DNA from: Brassica napus
Lineage: Eukaryota; Streptophyta; Magnoliopsida; Brassicales; Brassicaceae
Length of the DNA: 64,000 nt
NCBI RefSeq assembly: GCF_020379485.1
Contig: NC_063438.1
Location: 1,612,001 to 1,676,000, forward strand
Reading direction: 5' to 3'
A program made the translations under genes and the position numbers. The notes beneath the pieces are model-generated. The model worked only from the letters and a program-made list of their open reading frames with translations. It had not been told where the DNA came from and searched no databases. Below are positions 22,058 through 34,685 of this stretch, piece by piece (within the stretch, counting starts at the first letter, position 1; each line of letters opens with the position of its first letter).

Positions 22058-25000
22058 TTAGAAGATAGAAAACCTCAAGCTGTTGCTTTCCGCAAACAAG
22101 CTGTACTCTTCACCTACTGTGCTCTCTTTCTTCTTCATAGTGTGGTTACCAAACGCATGATCTCCTGAGAGCTGCAGGGAGAAGTCCCCCAAGATCCCAA
22201 TGGAATCAGCAGGAATCGAGTTACTTCCTGCAACAGGACCACTAAAGTGGAACAAAGAGAAGTCTTCGCCACTATCAGTTTCCACTTGAGAAAATCCGTT
22301 AATTTTATTTTCATCTGCTGCTTCCTTTGGCTCAAGAGTTTGAACTTGGTCCACGGTGTTCATTGTGTTGATTTCAGCAAACGGATAAAACATTGGAGCT
22401 GGCCCAGAGTGGAAAAAAGGGGTTGCTGAATGGTTCAATGGCGTACCATACTGTACATATGGGGACTCTCCATTCAGACTGTATGCAAGAGGACCTGCGT
22501 ATACATAATGGTTCGGATGAGGGAATGGCATCAATCCGTTGGCTGGAGCTGCAGACCAAGAGACTGGAGCTTGATGATAGTAATCCATTGTTGCAGGACC
22601 CTGGAAGACAGGCAACGGTATACTCTGCATTTGGGGAAACATCATGCTTTGTGGCTGTGACAGGTAGGAGGAACAAGGATTCACAATGGGTACCGTATTT
22701 TCCACGCTTTGGCTAAGAACCGTAAAAGGAGTTCCAGACTTTTCACTTTCCCCGTTTTCAGCTGGATGGTTAGATATTTTCACAATCCTTAGAACGTCTC
22801 TTTCATCAACACTCTTCTCTGCGTCTTTCTTTATCACCTTCTCGTGACAGTCATGCACATCGTTTTCAGTGCCCACTAGATTCTCTCTTCCTTCGAAGTG
22901 CTGACTGGCGTCTTCCGGATCAGACATCGGGGAGGATTCAGAGTTTCCGCTGTTTGAAGAAGCTGTATTGCTGTCTCCTTCACTGAGACATGAAGAGCAA
23001 TTATCTGAGCTGGAGGTTCTACTCATTATAGGATCTTTCGAGTACAGGACATCGTTCTTTGATGTTAAGTGAACTTCCATCTTCTTGCCTTCCTCGGTTG
23101 GGTTAATATACTTCCCAGAAACCCAACTGTAGTCACTATGATTAGCACTATCCAACTTTTCTGTAGCCTTGCATTCAGACTCTGTGTCAGCTAACTTCAC
23201 AGCGAGACTAACATCTTCAACCTCTTCTGCCTTTAATGTTGAACATGTAACTGGTGGTGCGTCAGAGTGTGAGCTGTTTCGCGGATGCTTCAGCTGCGTG
23301 GAGTCCAAAACCTTTGTCACAGTTACTGGCATGCCTCTGCTTGCAGATATATTAGATTCTGCCTTTTGCCAGTATCCATTAATGGGTTTATAACTGCAAG
23401 AATGGTCATCGTACCTCCCACCAGACCTAATGCTGTTTGGTTTACCACCAGTCTTCAAAGCTTTGACCTTCATATTTTTATTTGACCCGTTAAGATGTCT
23501 TGACGACAGTTCCAAGCTATCGTTACAGTACCTTGTCTCAGCAATATGAACAAAAGAAGCATTTTCCGGATGTCTACATTTATCTGACCACCTCAAAGCA
23601 TGATCATGCTGAACTTCTTTCCATATTCTTTCTGTCTGATGAACAGGTCTTTGCCTATCATTCGTACAGCACCCATTTTCATGATCTATAATCTCTCTAT
23701 CTGTGCTATCAGAATAGTGGGCCTCTGCGGTTGAAGTAATGCAACCATCCAAACACTCACTATCTTCATCATCAGGAGAATCAGGTGGAGACAATTCTAC
23801 ATCTCCAGTTTCAGTTCCTGACTCCTCGCAGTTTATGGTATCGTTTGACTCCTCATCAAGATTCATAGAGCCTTCTTCTTCCCTTGACAAATTTGGCAGC
23901 ATTGCTTTATCAATACATTTTGGATTCTTCTGCTCTTTTTCTCGTTCTTTTTCCTTCAACCTCTCTTTTTTACGAAGTTTCTTCTCCCTCTCTTTTGTTC
24001 TTTTCCGCTCTTTTCGCTCCTCTTCTTCAAGCTTTTCTTTTTCTTCTTCCTCAAGAAGCTTCTTCTGCAAGTGTTAAGATGATGGACTCGTTGGACAGAA
24101 AAAGAATAAAATGCCTTCTTAAATTGCATAGATTGTCAAAAGGTCCAATCAAGATAGCAAACAAACCTGCTTCTCCAAGGTGACAATTTCCTTGCAGGCA
24201 ACATAAACACGTTGCTCTAATAGTTTCGATGAAAGGCAGACAAATATACTGTGTGCATTTTGACGGGCTGTACCATCCCTAAATGCCTTTTCAACCTAAG
24301 ATATCATTTATGAAGAGAGAGTATTGAATACACATACATAAAGCACATAAAAATAGATGGGGAGTGAACTTAGACGAATCTATAACAAACCTGCTCCTTG
24401 AAAATAACCGTTGCAGCATCTAGAAGAAACTCTCGAGCAAGTTCTGGACTCTTAGCGTGCTTTTGCGGACGGAAGCACTCACCATCAAGCTCATTCCCAT
24501 CTTTGTCTAATTCACTCTTGTATATTGTAAATGCAATGACAATTTTTTAGCAAGGAGATATCTTATCTGCAAAGTTGTAAATATCTAAAGGGTCTCTGTC
24601 AAAAGCTTCGATTACCTCTTCTTCCTCAACCTCTTCAGCATGCTCAAAAAACATTCTGATGCATTTCCCTCTTTTAATTGTAACAAAGCCATCCCCAACC
24701 ACAAGCCTGGAATGAACGCATTGTTGGCATCCCAATGCATGGGCTTTGACTGATACCTCGGAGGAGCGGCCATTTTTTTTAAGTGCCCTAAGAGTAATGT
24801 AGCATTCTTTTAATCCATGAAGGTTTAGGCCACTGACTTGGGCACTCCTATTACTGCCTACTCGTCTGAAATCGAGGATATCGGATTCGCCTTTGTCAGT
24901 TCCAATAGCCCACTCGAACTGATGATATCCAGCATTCTCTGTAAAATTTTGACTCCAGTCTGCTCTAACGGAATCAATGCCCACCTGAGATATTGCAATT

Positions 25001-26287
25001 AAACTTCTCATTCTACCTTGGAATACAATCCTCTTAGATGTTCAGGTAAATCTACTCTTGCAGTATAAGGTACAGGAATCCACAAAGAGGAAAATGTTAA
25101 GAAAGATTAAAAGACCTGATATTGAAAAGCTGTATCCGCAACACAAAACCATTCGGTACATTGTGGTTTCCTTTGTATCCTTTTAAGTTCCTTAAGCGCT
25201 TTAAACTCACGGATAACATTTTTTCTGCAGTCTCTACAAAACTTCTTACGGTCGAATCTGTAGTTTAAAAGGTCAAAATGTTACTGAGGAATGGAAAAGA
25301 AAAGACACAAGACCATGAAAAGAATATTAACAGAATACAACAACTGAGTAATGCATGCAATCATCATAGCTGAAAGAATACATCCCTAACCAATATGTCA
25401 ACTTAAGTTCTAATAGTTAACAGTACACCCTAACTGGAGAAACCAGATCATAGCCAAACATCCAAAAAAATCAACAAATGAAAAAAAAAACCTGGAAGTT
25501 AGCCTTCCAATGAAATCCTCTTCTTTCATAGTGAAAAGTGACAGACGGCTTTGGTCTTCTAAAGCAGAATAAAAATCAACTAAAGTATCAGCAGAGAGCC
25601 ATCTGGTATGCAAAGCACAAGCTTCTCTTGTCCCATGACCTTTACCATAACCTTGACTTATCCAAACCCTTCCATCGCCACCACAAGCATCAGGATAAAG
25701 CAACTCACGCTCCCTCTCTCGCGCACGTGCACTCTCAAACACCTACCAAACAACAACCAATACATTCTTATTATTATTATTATTTTTTAACAACAAACAA
25801 ACGGCTATTCTATTACTCAAACTTACAGTTTGCAGCACTTTGAAAGATTTGGGATACAAATAACAATCAAGAAGCGTGAGCGATTCATCCCTTGTCGCGG
25901 TGATTCCTCCCCATTGATGAGCGTCGGGGTTACTGAGAGCTGAGCTGTTTTTCGATGATCCTTTCTTCTGTTGCAACGAAACGATCTGCAAGAAGCCTTC
26001 GAGAAGAAGGCCGTGGCATCTAGAGCAGCACATGTTCTTGCGCGCCTGCTCAAAGAGAGCTTGCCTATCGATCCGGAGAAGCTTCTGCTTAGCTTTCGAA
26101 GATAACTCGCTCCAGAACTGTATTCAATTAGTTCAAAACAAAATTCAATTTCATTGACACGTGTCAAATCATTATGAGAGTTAGGTGAATGGGGGGGGAG
26201 AAGGACCTTGTGGAGCTGAATGTAGCTGACTCCGTCGACGTCACTGGACCAAAACCGAGAGGAGGAGTGGTCATCCTTGTGTGCCAT
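22058..26287 (-). CDS. GGNBP2-like / NST1-like large protein, tandem copy A
   Basis: Eight exons join in phase on the minus strand: 26287-26207, 26117-25827, 25742-25492, 25257-25116, 24984-24616, 24516-24391, 24295-24167 and 24064-22058, giving 1131 residues. The N-terminal third has conserved Cys motifs (MCCSRCHGLLLEG and KKFCRDCRKN) and the segment RERERELLYPDACGGDGR. I associate these with plant relatives of gametogenetin-binding protein 2. A strongly charged Glu/Lys/Arg coiled coil (EEEEKEKLEEEERKERKR) opens the last exon. The rest is Ser-rich and disordered, with a Pro/Tyr/His-rich part near the C-terminus. The molecular function is unknown. It is collinear with At2g41960. Copy B lies 5 kb further along in the same orientation. 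Confidence 0.85.
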
Positions 26288-26457
26288 CTAACACTCGTCT
26301 CTAATCTTCAACAACCAATGAGATTCATCGAAGAGACTAGTAAAGCGGATTCAAAGCTCAGACGAATCGGAAAAAAAAATCAACGAAATTAAATTGGAGG
26401 AGGAAAATGAATTGGGTGAATAATCGTGATAAACCCGATGACGATGTTTTCTCCGGA

Positions 26458-26505
26458 TTGAGATCCCTTTGATGGAGGGAGGGAGGGAGGGAGGGAGGGA
26501 AGGAA
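26458..26505. repeat. (GGGA)n tract in the 5' UTR of copy A
   Basis: About six GGGA units (read on plus) lie upstream of the copy A start codon, on the side of the 5' UTR or promoter. The corresponding region of copy B lacks this expansion. Confidence 0.7.
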
Positions 26506-26599
26506 TCGAATCAAAAATTGGATTGAATCGGGAAAGAGAACGCGAGGAAGACGATTACGATGAGATTCGCTCGCGGAGCAGCTAAATATACATTAGGCG

Positions 26600-27129
26600 A
26601 GACGCGTTAGAGAGAGTTGCTGGCTTGGAAAGAGGGTTAGGAAATGTTAAAATGAAATGACCTTAAACCTATAATATGCAAAGAGATCTAGCTAACATGG
26701 TGACAGGCATGAGTGCATTCATCATCAAAATGTATGGTCATGAACCATAAATTATAAAATCTGTTCCAGCCAGTTTTTTATTTTTTTATTTTATGTTTTG
26801 GATTTAGCCTCCTAAATCTCAAAGTTTTATATATATAGATGGATTAAATTCAGTTAATAATATTTCGGTTTTATGTATATTTTATAACTTTTTTGATATC
26901 TATTTTAAATTTAAATTCATTTCAGATTCTTTAACAATACTTCGGATTTAGTTACCTAAATTGAAATAGTTTTATGATTGAATATTTGAAATAATTATTT
27001 AAATTTTAGATACTATTTTGTTACAAAAAAATACTAATTTTTTTGGTTTTTTCTCGGATTTTTTTAATCCCTTTCGGATTTGGGTCGATGATATTCAATA
27101 TCCAAACTACTGTAGACCGATTCAGTACT
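26600..27129. other. AT-rich spacer between duplicated units
   Basis: This stretch holds the promoter side of copy A and an AT-rich segment with CGGATTT/TTCGGATT repeats typical of Brassicaceae transposon remnants. No gene is seen. Confidence 0.55.
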
Positions 27130-27240
27130 TTTACCTGATGATTCCACCATGAGGAATGTTGCTAAGAAGCATTCATTTGAGTTACCCATACAGCTGAGGA
27201 ACAAGAACTTTACCTTCCTGTTAACCAAACAATAGATTAT
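27130..27240 (+). pseudogene. Duplicated 3' end of the At2g41950-like gene
   Basis: This segment matches the end of the plastid protein gene at about 21721-21834: CCTGATGATTCCACC, GTTGCTAAGAAGCATTC and CAAACAATAGATTA are shared. Small deletions and substitutions break the frame. No upstream exon accompanies it. It marks one edge of the tandem duplication that produced the second GGNBP2-like copy. Confidence 0.85.
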
Positions 27241-27425
27241 ACCAGATAACCATCTATAGATCGTCTTCTGTATTGAAAATTATTCATTTTAAATAAATCT
27301 GAATCTTTGAAAATAATAAAGAAAAAAAAAACTCTTGCAGAGGATCTTTACACGAAATGAAATAAACCACCAAACAAATCCGAAGTAAACTGTATAAACC
27401 CTTTCCAGTAAACAGTATAAACCTC

Positions 27426-30400
27426 TTAGAAGAGAGAAAACCTCAAACAGTTACTTTCCGCAAACAAATTGTACTCTTCACCTACTGTCCTCTCTTTCTT
27501 CTTCTTATTAATGTCGCCAAACACATGGTCTCCCGAGAACTGCAAGGAGAAGTCCCCCAAAACCCCATCTTTGGGATTAGCAGGATTCGACCTACTTGCT
27601 GTAGAAAGAGCAACCGGCCCACCAAAGTGGAACAAGGAGAAGTCTTCGCCACTATCAGTTTCCTGACCTCTTCTGCTTGGAGTTTTCACTGGAGACATTC
27701 TGTTTATTTTCCTTTCATCTGCTGCTTCCTTCAGATAACTGTGCTCAAGTGGCTCAAGAGTTTGAACTTGTTCAACAGTGTTGACTTCAGCATACGGATG
27801 ATAAAGGGGAGCTGGCCCGGAGTTGTAGAAAGGGGTTGCTGAATGGTTCAATGGGGTCCCGTACTGCAGGCATAACGGTGAATCTCCATTCAGATTGTAT
27901 CCAAGAGTACCTGCGTACACATAATGGTTAGGATGAGGGAAGGGCATCAATCCATTGGCTGGAGCTGCAGACCAAGAAACTGGAGCTTGATGGTAGTAAC
28001 CCATTGTTGCAGGAGACTGGAAGACAGGCAACGGTATACTCTGGTTAAGCATTTGAGGAAACATCATGCTTTGTGGCTGGGACAGGTAGGAACCAGTAAT
28101 AACACTGGGTACCGTATTGTCCAGGCTTTGGCTAAGAACCGTAGAAGGAGTTTCTGATAATTTACTTTCCTCGTTTTCAACTGGATGGTTGGACATTTTC
28201 TTAATCCTTAGAAGGTCTCTTTCATCGATACTCTTCTCTGTCTCCTTCTCTATCATCTTCTCGTGACAGTCATGCATTTCATTGTCCACTAGTTTCTCTT
28301 CCAAGTCAGACATCGGGGAGGATACAGTGTTTCTGCTGTTTGAAGACGATGTATTGCTGTCTCCTTCACTGAGACATGAAGAGCAATTATCTGAACTGGA
28401 GCTTCTACTCATTATAGGATCTTTCGAGTACATGTCATCATTCTTCGATATTAAGTGAACTTCCATCTTCTTGTCTTCCTCAATTGGATTAATATAATTA
28501 CCAGAAAACCTGCTGCAATCACTACCCAACTTTTCTGAAGCATTGCATTCAGACTGAGTATCAGCTAACTTCACAGCGAAACTAACATCTACAACCTCTT
28601 CTGCATCAGAGTGTGAGCTGTTTCGCGGATGCTTCAGCTGCGTGGAGTCCAAAACCTTTCTCACAGTTACTGGCATACCTCTGGCTGCCGATATATTAGA
28701 TTCTGCCTTTTCCCAGTATCCATTACTGGGTTTGTAACTGCAAGAATGGTCATCGTACCTCTCACCATTCCTCTTGTCTGAACACTGAAACCCCTGATGA
28801 GACCTAATGCTGTTTGGTTTACCACCAGCCTTCGAAGCTTTCACCCTCAGATTTTTATTTGACCCATTAGGATGTCTTGAAGACCGTTCTATCCATAATC
28901 TTTCCGTCTGATGAACAGGTCCTGGGCTATCATTTGTACAGCACCCATTTTCATGATCTATAATCTCTTTATCAGTGCTATCAGAATAGTGGGTCTCCGC
29001 GGTTGAAGTAATGCAACCATCCAAACACTCTCCATCTTGATCATCAGGAGTACCAGGTGAAGACAATTCTACATCTCCAGTTTCAATTCCTGTGTCCTCA
29101 CAGTTTATGGTGTTGTTTGATTCCTCATCAAGATTCATAGAGCCTTCTTCTTCTCGTTTTTCTCGTTCCTTATCAATAAACTTTGGGTTCTTCTGCTCTT
29201 TTTCCTTCAACCTCTCTTTTCTACGAAGTTTTTTCTCCCTTTCTTTTGTTCTTTTCCGCTCTTTTCGCTCCTCTTCTTCACGCTTTTCTTTTTCTTCTTC
29301 CTCAAGAAGCTTATTCTGCAAGTGTTAAGATGATGAAATTGTTGGACAGAAAATGGGTAACATGTCATGCGAAATTGCACAAATAGTCAAAAAGTACAAT
29401 CAAGATAGCAAACAAACCTGCTTCTCCAAGGTGATAATTTCCTTGCAGGCAACATGAACACGTTGTTCTAGTAGTTTCGATGAGAGGCAGATAAATATAA
29501 TGTGTGCATTTTGACGGGCTGTACCATCCCTAAATGCCTTTTCAACCTAAGACATTATTATGACGAGAAGGTGAACTTAGAGAAATACACCAACATAAAG
29601 CGCAGAATAAAAACAGAAGAATCTATAACAAACCTGCTCCTTGAATATAACCATTGCAGCATCTAGAAGAAACTCTCGAGCAAGTTCTGGACTCTTAGCG
29701 TGCTTTTGTGGACGGAAGCACTCACCATCAAGCTCATTCCCATCTTTGTCCATCGCGACTTCATTCTTATATATTTATTGGAAATACAATGACAATATTT
29801 TAGCAAGGGCCAAGGAGATATCATATCTGCAAAGTAGTAAATATCTAAAGGGTCTCAATCAAAAAGCAGTGAAGCTTCGATTACCTCTTCTTCCTCAACC
29901 TCTTCGGCATGCTCAAAAAACATTCGGATGCATTTCCCTCTTTTAATTGTAACAAATCCATCCCCAACCACAAGCCTAGAATGGACACATTGTTGGCATC
30001 CCAATGCATGGGCTTTAACTGATATCTCGGAGGAGCGACCATTTTTCTTAAACGCCCTAAGAGTAATGTAGCATTCCTTTAATCCATGAAGGTCTAGGCC
30101 ACTGGCTTGGGCACTCCTATTACTGCCCACTCGTTTGAATTCGAGGATATCGGTTTCGCCCTTTTCAGTTCCAATAGCCCACTCGAACTGATGATATCCA
30201 GCATTCTCTGTAAAATGTTGACTCCAATCTGCTCTAACGGAATTACTTCCCACCTGAGATATTGCAATGACACTTCTCATTCTAGTTGCAATATAAACCT
30301 CTCAGGTGCACTGGTAAAGCTAGTAATCCGCAAAGAGGAAAAGGTTAAGAAAGATAAAAGACCTGATATTGAAAAGCTGTATCGGCAGCACAAAACCACT

Positions 30401-31458
30401 CGGTACATTGTGGTTTCCTTTGCATTCGTTTAAGTTCCTTGAGAGATTTAAACTCCCGGATAACATTTTTTCTGCAGTCTCTACAAAACTTCTTGCAGTC
30501 AAATCTGTAGATTGAAAGACCATGAAAAGAAGATTAAGAGAATACAACAACTCAGTAATGCATGCAACTAAGTGGAGAAACCAGATCATATCTAAACACA
30601 TTGTGACAGAAGAACATCTAAAAAAAAAATTCAAAATGAACAAATAAAAAAACCTGGAAGTTAGTCTATCTATGAAATCCTCTTCTTTCATAGTGAAAAG
30701 TGACTGTCGGCTTTCGTCTTCTAGAGCAGACCAAAAATCAACTAACGTCTCACAAGAGAGCCACGTTGTATGCAAAGCACAAGAGTCTCTTGTTCCATAA
30801 CCTTTGCCATAACCTTGACTTATCCAAACCCTTCCATCACCACCACAAGCATCAGGATAAAGCAACTCACGCTCCCTCTCTCGCACACGTGCACTCTCAA
30901 ACACCTACAAACAACAACCAATACATTTAGCTCACCCCAAAGAAAAACTGAACCGACCAGGATTGGACTAAACTTACATTCTGCAGCACTTTGAAAGATT
31001 TGGCATACAAATAGCAATCAAGAACCGTGAGCGATCCATCCCTCGCGGCGGCGAGGCCTCCCCATTGACTCAGAGCTGAGGTATTACAAAAGTTACGGGA
31101 GAGAAAGGTTTGATCTTTCGGCGAGGACTTGCTACTTCCTTGCGAAACAATCTGCAAGAAGCATTCTAGAAGCAGTGAATTGCATCTAGAGCAGCACATG
31201 CTCTTGCGCGCCTGCTCAAAGAGAGCCTGCCTGTCGATCCTGAGAAGCTCCTCCCTAGCTCTCGGAGACAGCTCACTCCAGAACTGTGTACATAACAACA
31301 TTCAATTTCATCTATCAAATCAACGAAACTGATACAACGAATGGGAGAAGAAGAAGAAGAAGAAGGACCTTGTCAAGCTGCTTGTAGCTGACACCATCGA
31401 CGTCACTGGACCAAAACCCAGACGAGGAGTGATCATCCTTGTGTGATAAACCCAGCAT
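27426..31458 (-). CDS. GGNBP2-like / NST1-like large protein, tandem copy B
   Basis: Eight in-phase exons on the minus strand: 31458-31369, 31283-30978, 30904-30654, 30504-30363, 30253-29885, 29765-29634, 29546-29418 and 29315-27426, giving 1102 residues. Exon structure and sequence match copy A closely, including SRCNSLLLE, RERERELLYPDACGGDGR and the charged coiled coil. Differences: the N-terminus reads MLGLSHKDD in place of MAHKDD. Exon 6 reads NEVAMDKDG where copy A has SELDKDG. The last exon lacks about 35 residues present in copy A after HQTERIW, and carries several small insertions. All frames are open, so both copies look functional. Confidence 0.85.
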
Positions 31459-31767
31459 CTAAATCGAATCGAATCGAATCGGGGGGGGGAGAAAGCAATC
31501 GATCGAGATCTATAATTGGGGTGAATGAATCCTGATTACGATGTTTGCTCCGGGATTGAGATCTCTTCTCGGATGGAGGGGAATCGAATCGGAATTGGAT
31601 TGAATCGGGGGAAGAAGGAGACGCGACGAAGACGATGACGATGACGATGAGATTCGCGGAGCTAAATATAATCTTAGAGAGAGAGAGGGAGAGAGTTGCT
31701 GGTTGCGGAAGAGGGTTTAGAAAATGATAAAATAAAACCTAAAAATGTGCAAGAGATCTATCGAAAT

Positions 31768-32295
31768 GTACTTTCCTCTGTTACAGAGAGTAACAGACTT
31801 TTTCTTTACACATTTTGGGGAGGTAACTAAATAATTATTTAAAATTTTCTATCCACATAGTAGCAACATATTAAAATCAAAAGAAATCATTATTTTCATT
31901 TACGTTGCTGTCATTCCATTTTGCTAGTCTTTTAATTATTTGTACTTTCCTCTGTTACAGAGAGTAACAGACTTTTTCTTTATACATTTTGGGGAGGTAA
32001 TTTAATAATTATTTAATATTTTCAAATCTAAATGATAGAAACATATTAAAATCAAAAGAAAAAAAATGATTATTTTCATTTATGTTGCTGCCATTTTGCT
32101 AGCCTTTTAATTAATGTAATTTACTTTGTTTCAGAGAGTAACTGACTTTTTCGTTATACATTTTGGGGGTAAATTAATAATTATTTAATATTTTCAAATC
32201 CGCATAATAGCAACATATTAAAATCAAAAGAAAACATGATTATTTTCATTTATATTGCTGCCATTTTGCTAGCTTTTTAATTAATGTAATGTGTA
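31768..32295. repeat. Three tandem copies of a 175-bp repeat
   Basis: Three head-to-tail units start at about 31768, 31942 and 32122. Each carries an ACTTT-to-TTACAGAGAGTAAC opening, ACATTTTGGGG, then AACATATTAAAATCAAAAGAAA and a TTGCTGCCATTTTGCTAG end. Identity decreases toward the third unit. There is no coding capacity. The array lies just upstream of copy B, between it and the PTI1-like kinase. Confidence 0.85.
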
Positions 32296-32542
32296 AAATT
32301 AAGTCAATACATTAAATTTTGTACAGTCCACATAATTTTTTTTTGTTGACAAGAGCATACATTATCATTTTTAATGAATCTATATTTTAAAAATAGTCTC
32401 GAAAATATACACTAGATTAAAATAGTCTCAAACATTGTCTTTAGTTTAGATCCGACAATTAATTCATTATTTCGTGTATTACCTAATCAATGTAGCCAGA
32501 CTAGACCAAAAAAGAGGGCTTTAAACCAGTAAGTTACATTCC

Positions 32543-32584
32543 AATGACAACATCTTGTTGACAGAAAAAAATAATGACAACATC
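32543..32584 (+). mobile_element. Tiny poly(A) retro-insertion
   Basis: AATGACAACATC is present at 32543-32554 and again at 32573-32584. Between them lies only TTGTTGACAGAAAAAAAT. A perfect 12-bp duplication around an A-rich end that resembles the 3' ends of LINEs in this window suggests an extremely truncated retroposon. Confidence 0.6.
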
Positions 32585-32665
32585 ATACAACAAGAAGGAA
32601 AGAGAGGAAGAGAGCCAGAACAACACAACAAAAACAAAACCAAGAGAATTGGTTAATTGGGTAAT

Positions 32666-34685
32666 TCAGGAAGAAGACTCAGGACCGGCCGGTTTGGAGT
32701 TAAGGAGAGGCTGAAGTGCCTTGACAACAATGGTCATGTTAGGCCGGAAATCCGCCTCATACTGAACACACAAGGCCGCCACGGCGGCCAACTGTTCGAC
32801 CACCCACAAAGAAAAGAAAAGTCAGCATTACAAAACTAATAAACCACAAGATCCTTCCTCATTCATTACTCATTAGCTTAGACTTTTAGGTAGCTATGAT
32901 TCAGTATGAGTAAAAAAACAAAAAAAACGTATCTAAATACAATACACCATCCCCATTCAAACATATGTTATTCATCTCAATGCACTCAAAATGTTATGGA
33001 TCTTACATCATGAATAGAAAAAGATAATTTACGTACTTCCATCTAAATTTAAGTTAAAAGCTCAAGAAACTCGATACAAAACATTTAGCTACTAAAGAAG
33101 CATGAACATCATTTTGAAATTATCTACATGCAAATAGGTTTCTATGCATCTTTCAGATATCTAGATTCGTTAATAACTATTTAATGGTTTATAAGAGCAA
33201 AAATACAAAATAACGGACCTTCGCTACTGCTTTGGGAGGGAAGTCATTGTTAAGCTTAGGATCTATGCATTGTTTGACTTTGTCTTCACTTAGTCTCGGA
33301 GTTGCCTGCAAAAAGAAGACAAAAGTAAAAGGATTTATAACTTCTATAATAGCATTAATCATTTCGAATATACATATTTACATTAATTAATATGTGTACG
33401 TACGTACCCACGTAACAAGACTTTGTTGGCCTTTAGGCATGGTATGATCTACGGGTTTTCTTCCCGTCAAGAGTTCCAAAAGCACAACACCGAAACTATA
33501 CACATCACTCTTCTGTGTTATCTGTCCCGTCATAGCATACCTAACACAAGATTACCCTTGTAATTAAGTTATCAAGAACAGATACATAATCTTTACTAGA
33601 ACAATATGAGATGATAAAAAAAAGAGATGAACTAATTGGTTTATGGTACAGTACTCTGGAGCGTGATAGCCAAACGTTCCCAATACACGAGTAGAATGAA
33701 GCCTCGCGGCAGTATCTGAAGATGCGTTGGTCAAGTTGAAATCAGCCATTTTGGCTACAAAGTCATCAAACAACAAGACATTGCTCGACCTTACGTCCCT
33801 GTGGACTATTGGTGGCTGGACCTTCTCGTGAAGGAACTCAAGACCTCTGGCTGCTCCATATGCGATCTTGACCCTTTGGTTCCAGTTCAGCACCGGTCCT
33901 GGCTCAGCCCCTTGCACCCCCTTTCTCCCTAAAGACCAATCCAATATCACATATATAGTCCACAACAAAACATGAGTAGCTAGTGAGAGTTGAATTTTAC
34001 GTACCATGTAACACATCGTGTAATGAACCTTTAGTTGCGAACTCGTAGACAAGAATGCGGTAGTTTGCTTCCAAGCAGTAACCCATCAGTTCCACAAAAT
34101 GTTCATTTTTAAGCCGTGACACCACCGATAACTTGCCATTTTAATAGGGAGAAATTACTTAAAACAATTATTAGATTAATCTTGGTTGAATTAATTTAGC
34201 TGAAGGGCTGTAATATTTTTATGTGTGTACCTGTGAGGTGAAATCGGAGTCAGGTTCTTCAGAAGAGCTAGCATCAAGCTTTTTAATAGCAACATCACCT
34301 CCATTATACTTAGCTTGGAAGACACGTCCATAAGAGCCTTCACCGATCAGTGCCTTGTTTCCGAAGTTACCTGATATTTTGTTCAGCTCATCCAATGGAA
34401 TAGAAGGGATCTCTATAGGTAAAACCTTTGCAGGAGCTCCTGATCTCGGTGCGTTTGTATTCCTCGGCTCTCCTCTGTTCCCGCCGCCTAATCACAAACG
34501 CATGCAAAACGCAAACGCTCATTCACAACAAAGTAAGGGATAAGGGTTAGGGATGAGGGGTGAGGAGAAGTTAGGGATTTGTTACCGCCAAAATTGTTAT
34601 TTCCGGCCTTGTTAGGAGGCGCTGATGAATACTGGTTTGCTGGCGGACCGGCGGGTTCCTCATCCGCACCTCCGCAACAGAACAT
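32666..34685 (-). CDS. PTI1-like receptor-like cytoplasmic kinase
   Basis: Seven exons on the minus strand: 34685-34586, 34487-34231, 34131-34005, 33928-33655, 33540-33408, 33305-33219 and 32791-32666, giving 367 residues. The N-terminus [10 protein letters not shown] has paired Cys suited to S-acylation at the plasma membrane. The kinase domain shows GEGSYGRV, the invariant Lys in [18 protein letters not shown] and the activation segment ending FGYHAPE. The DFG site is DFN ([10 protein letters not shown]), a known variation in PTI1-like kinases. PTI1-type proteins receive signals from AGC kinases such as OXI1 and from immune kinases. It is collinear with At2g41970. Confidence 0.9.

Noticed and set aside
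22135..24183. Several plus-strand open frames opposite the last exon of copy A, and their counterparts opposite copy B at 27469-29386
   Set aside because: They are antisense shadows of the charged, Ser-rich coding exon; codon patterns and splice structure support the minus strand.
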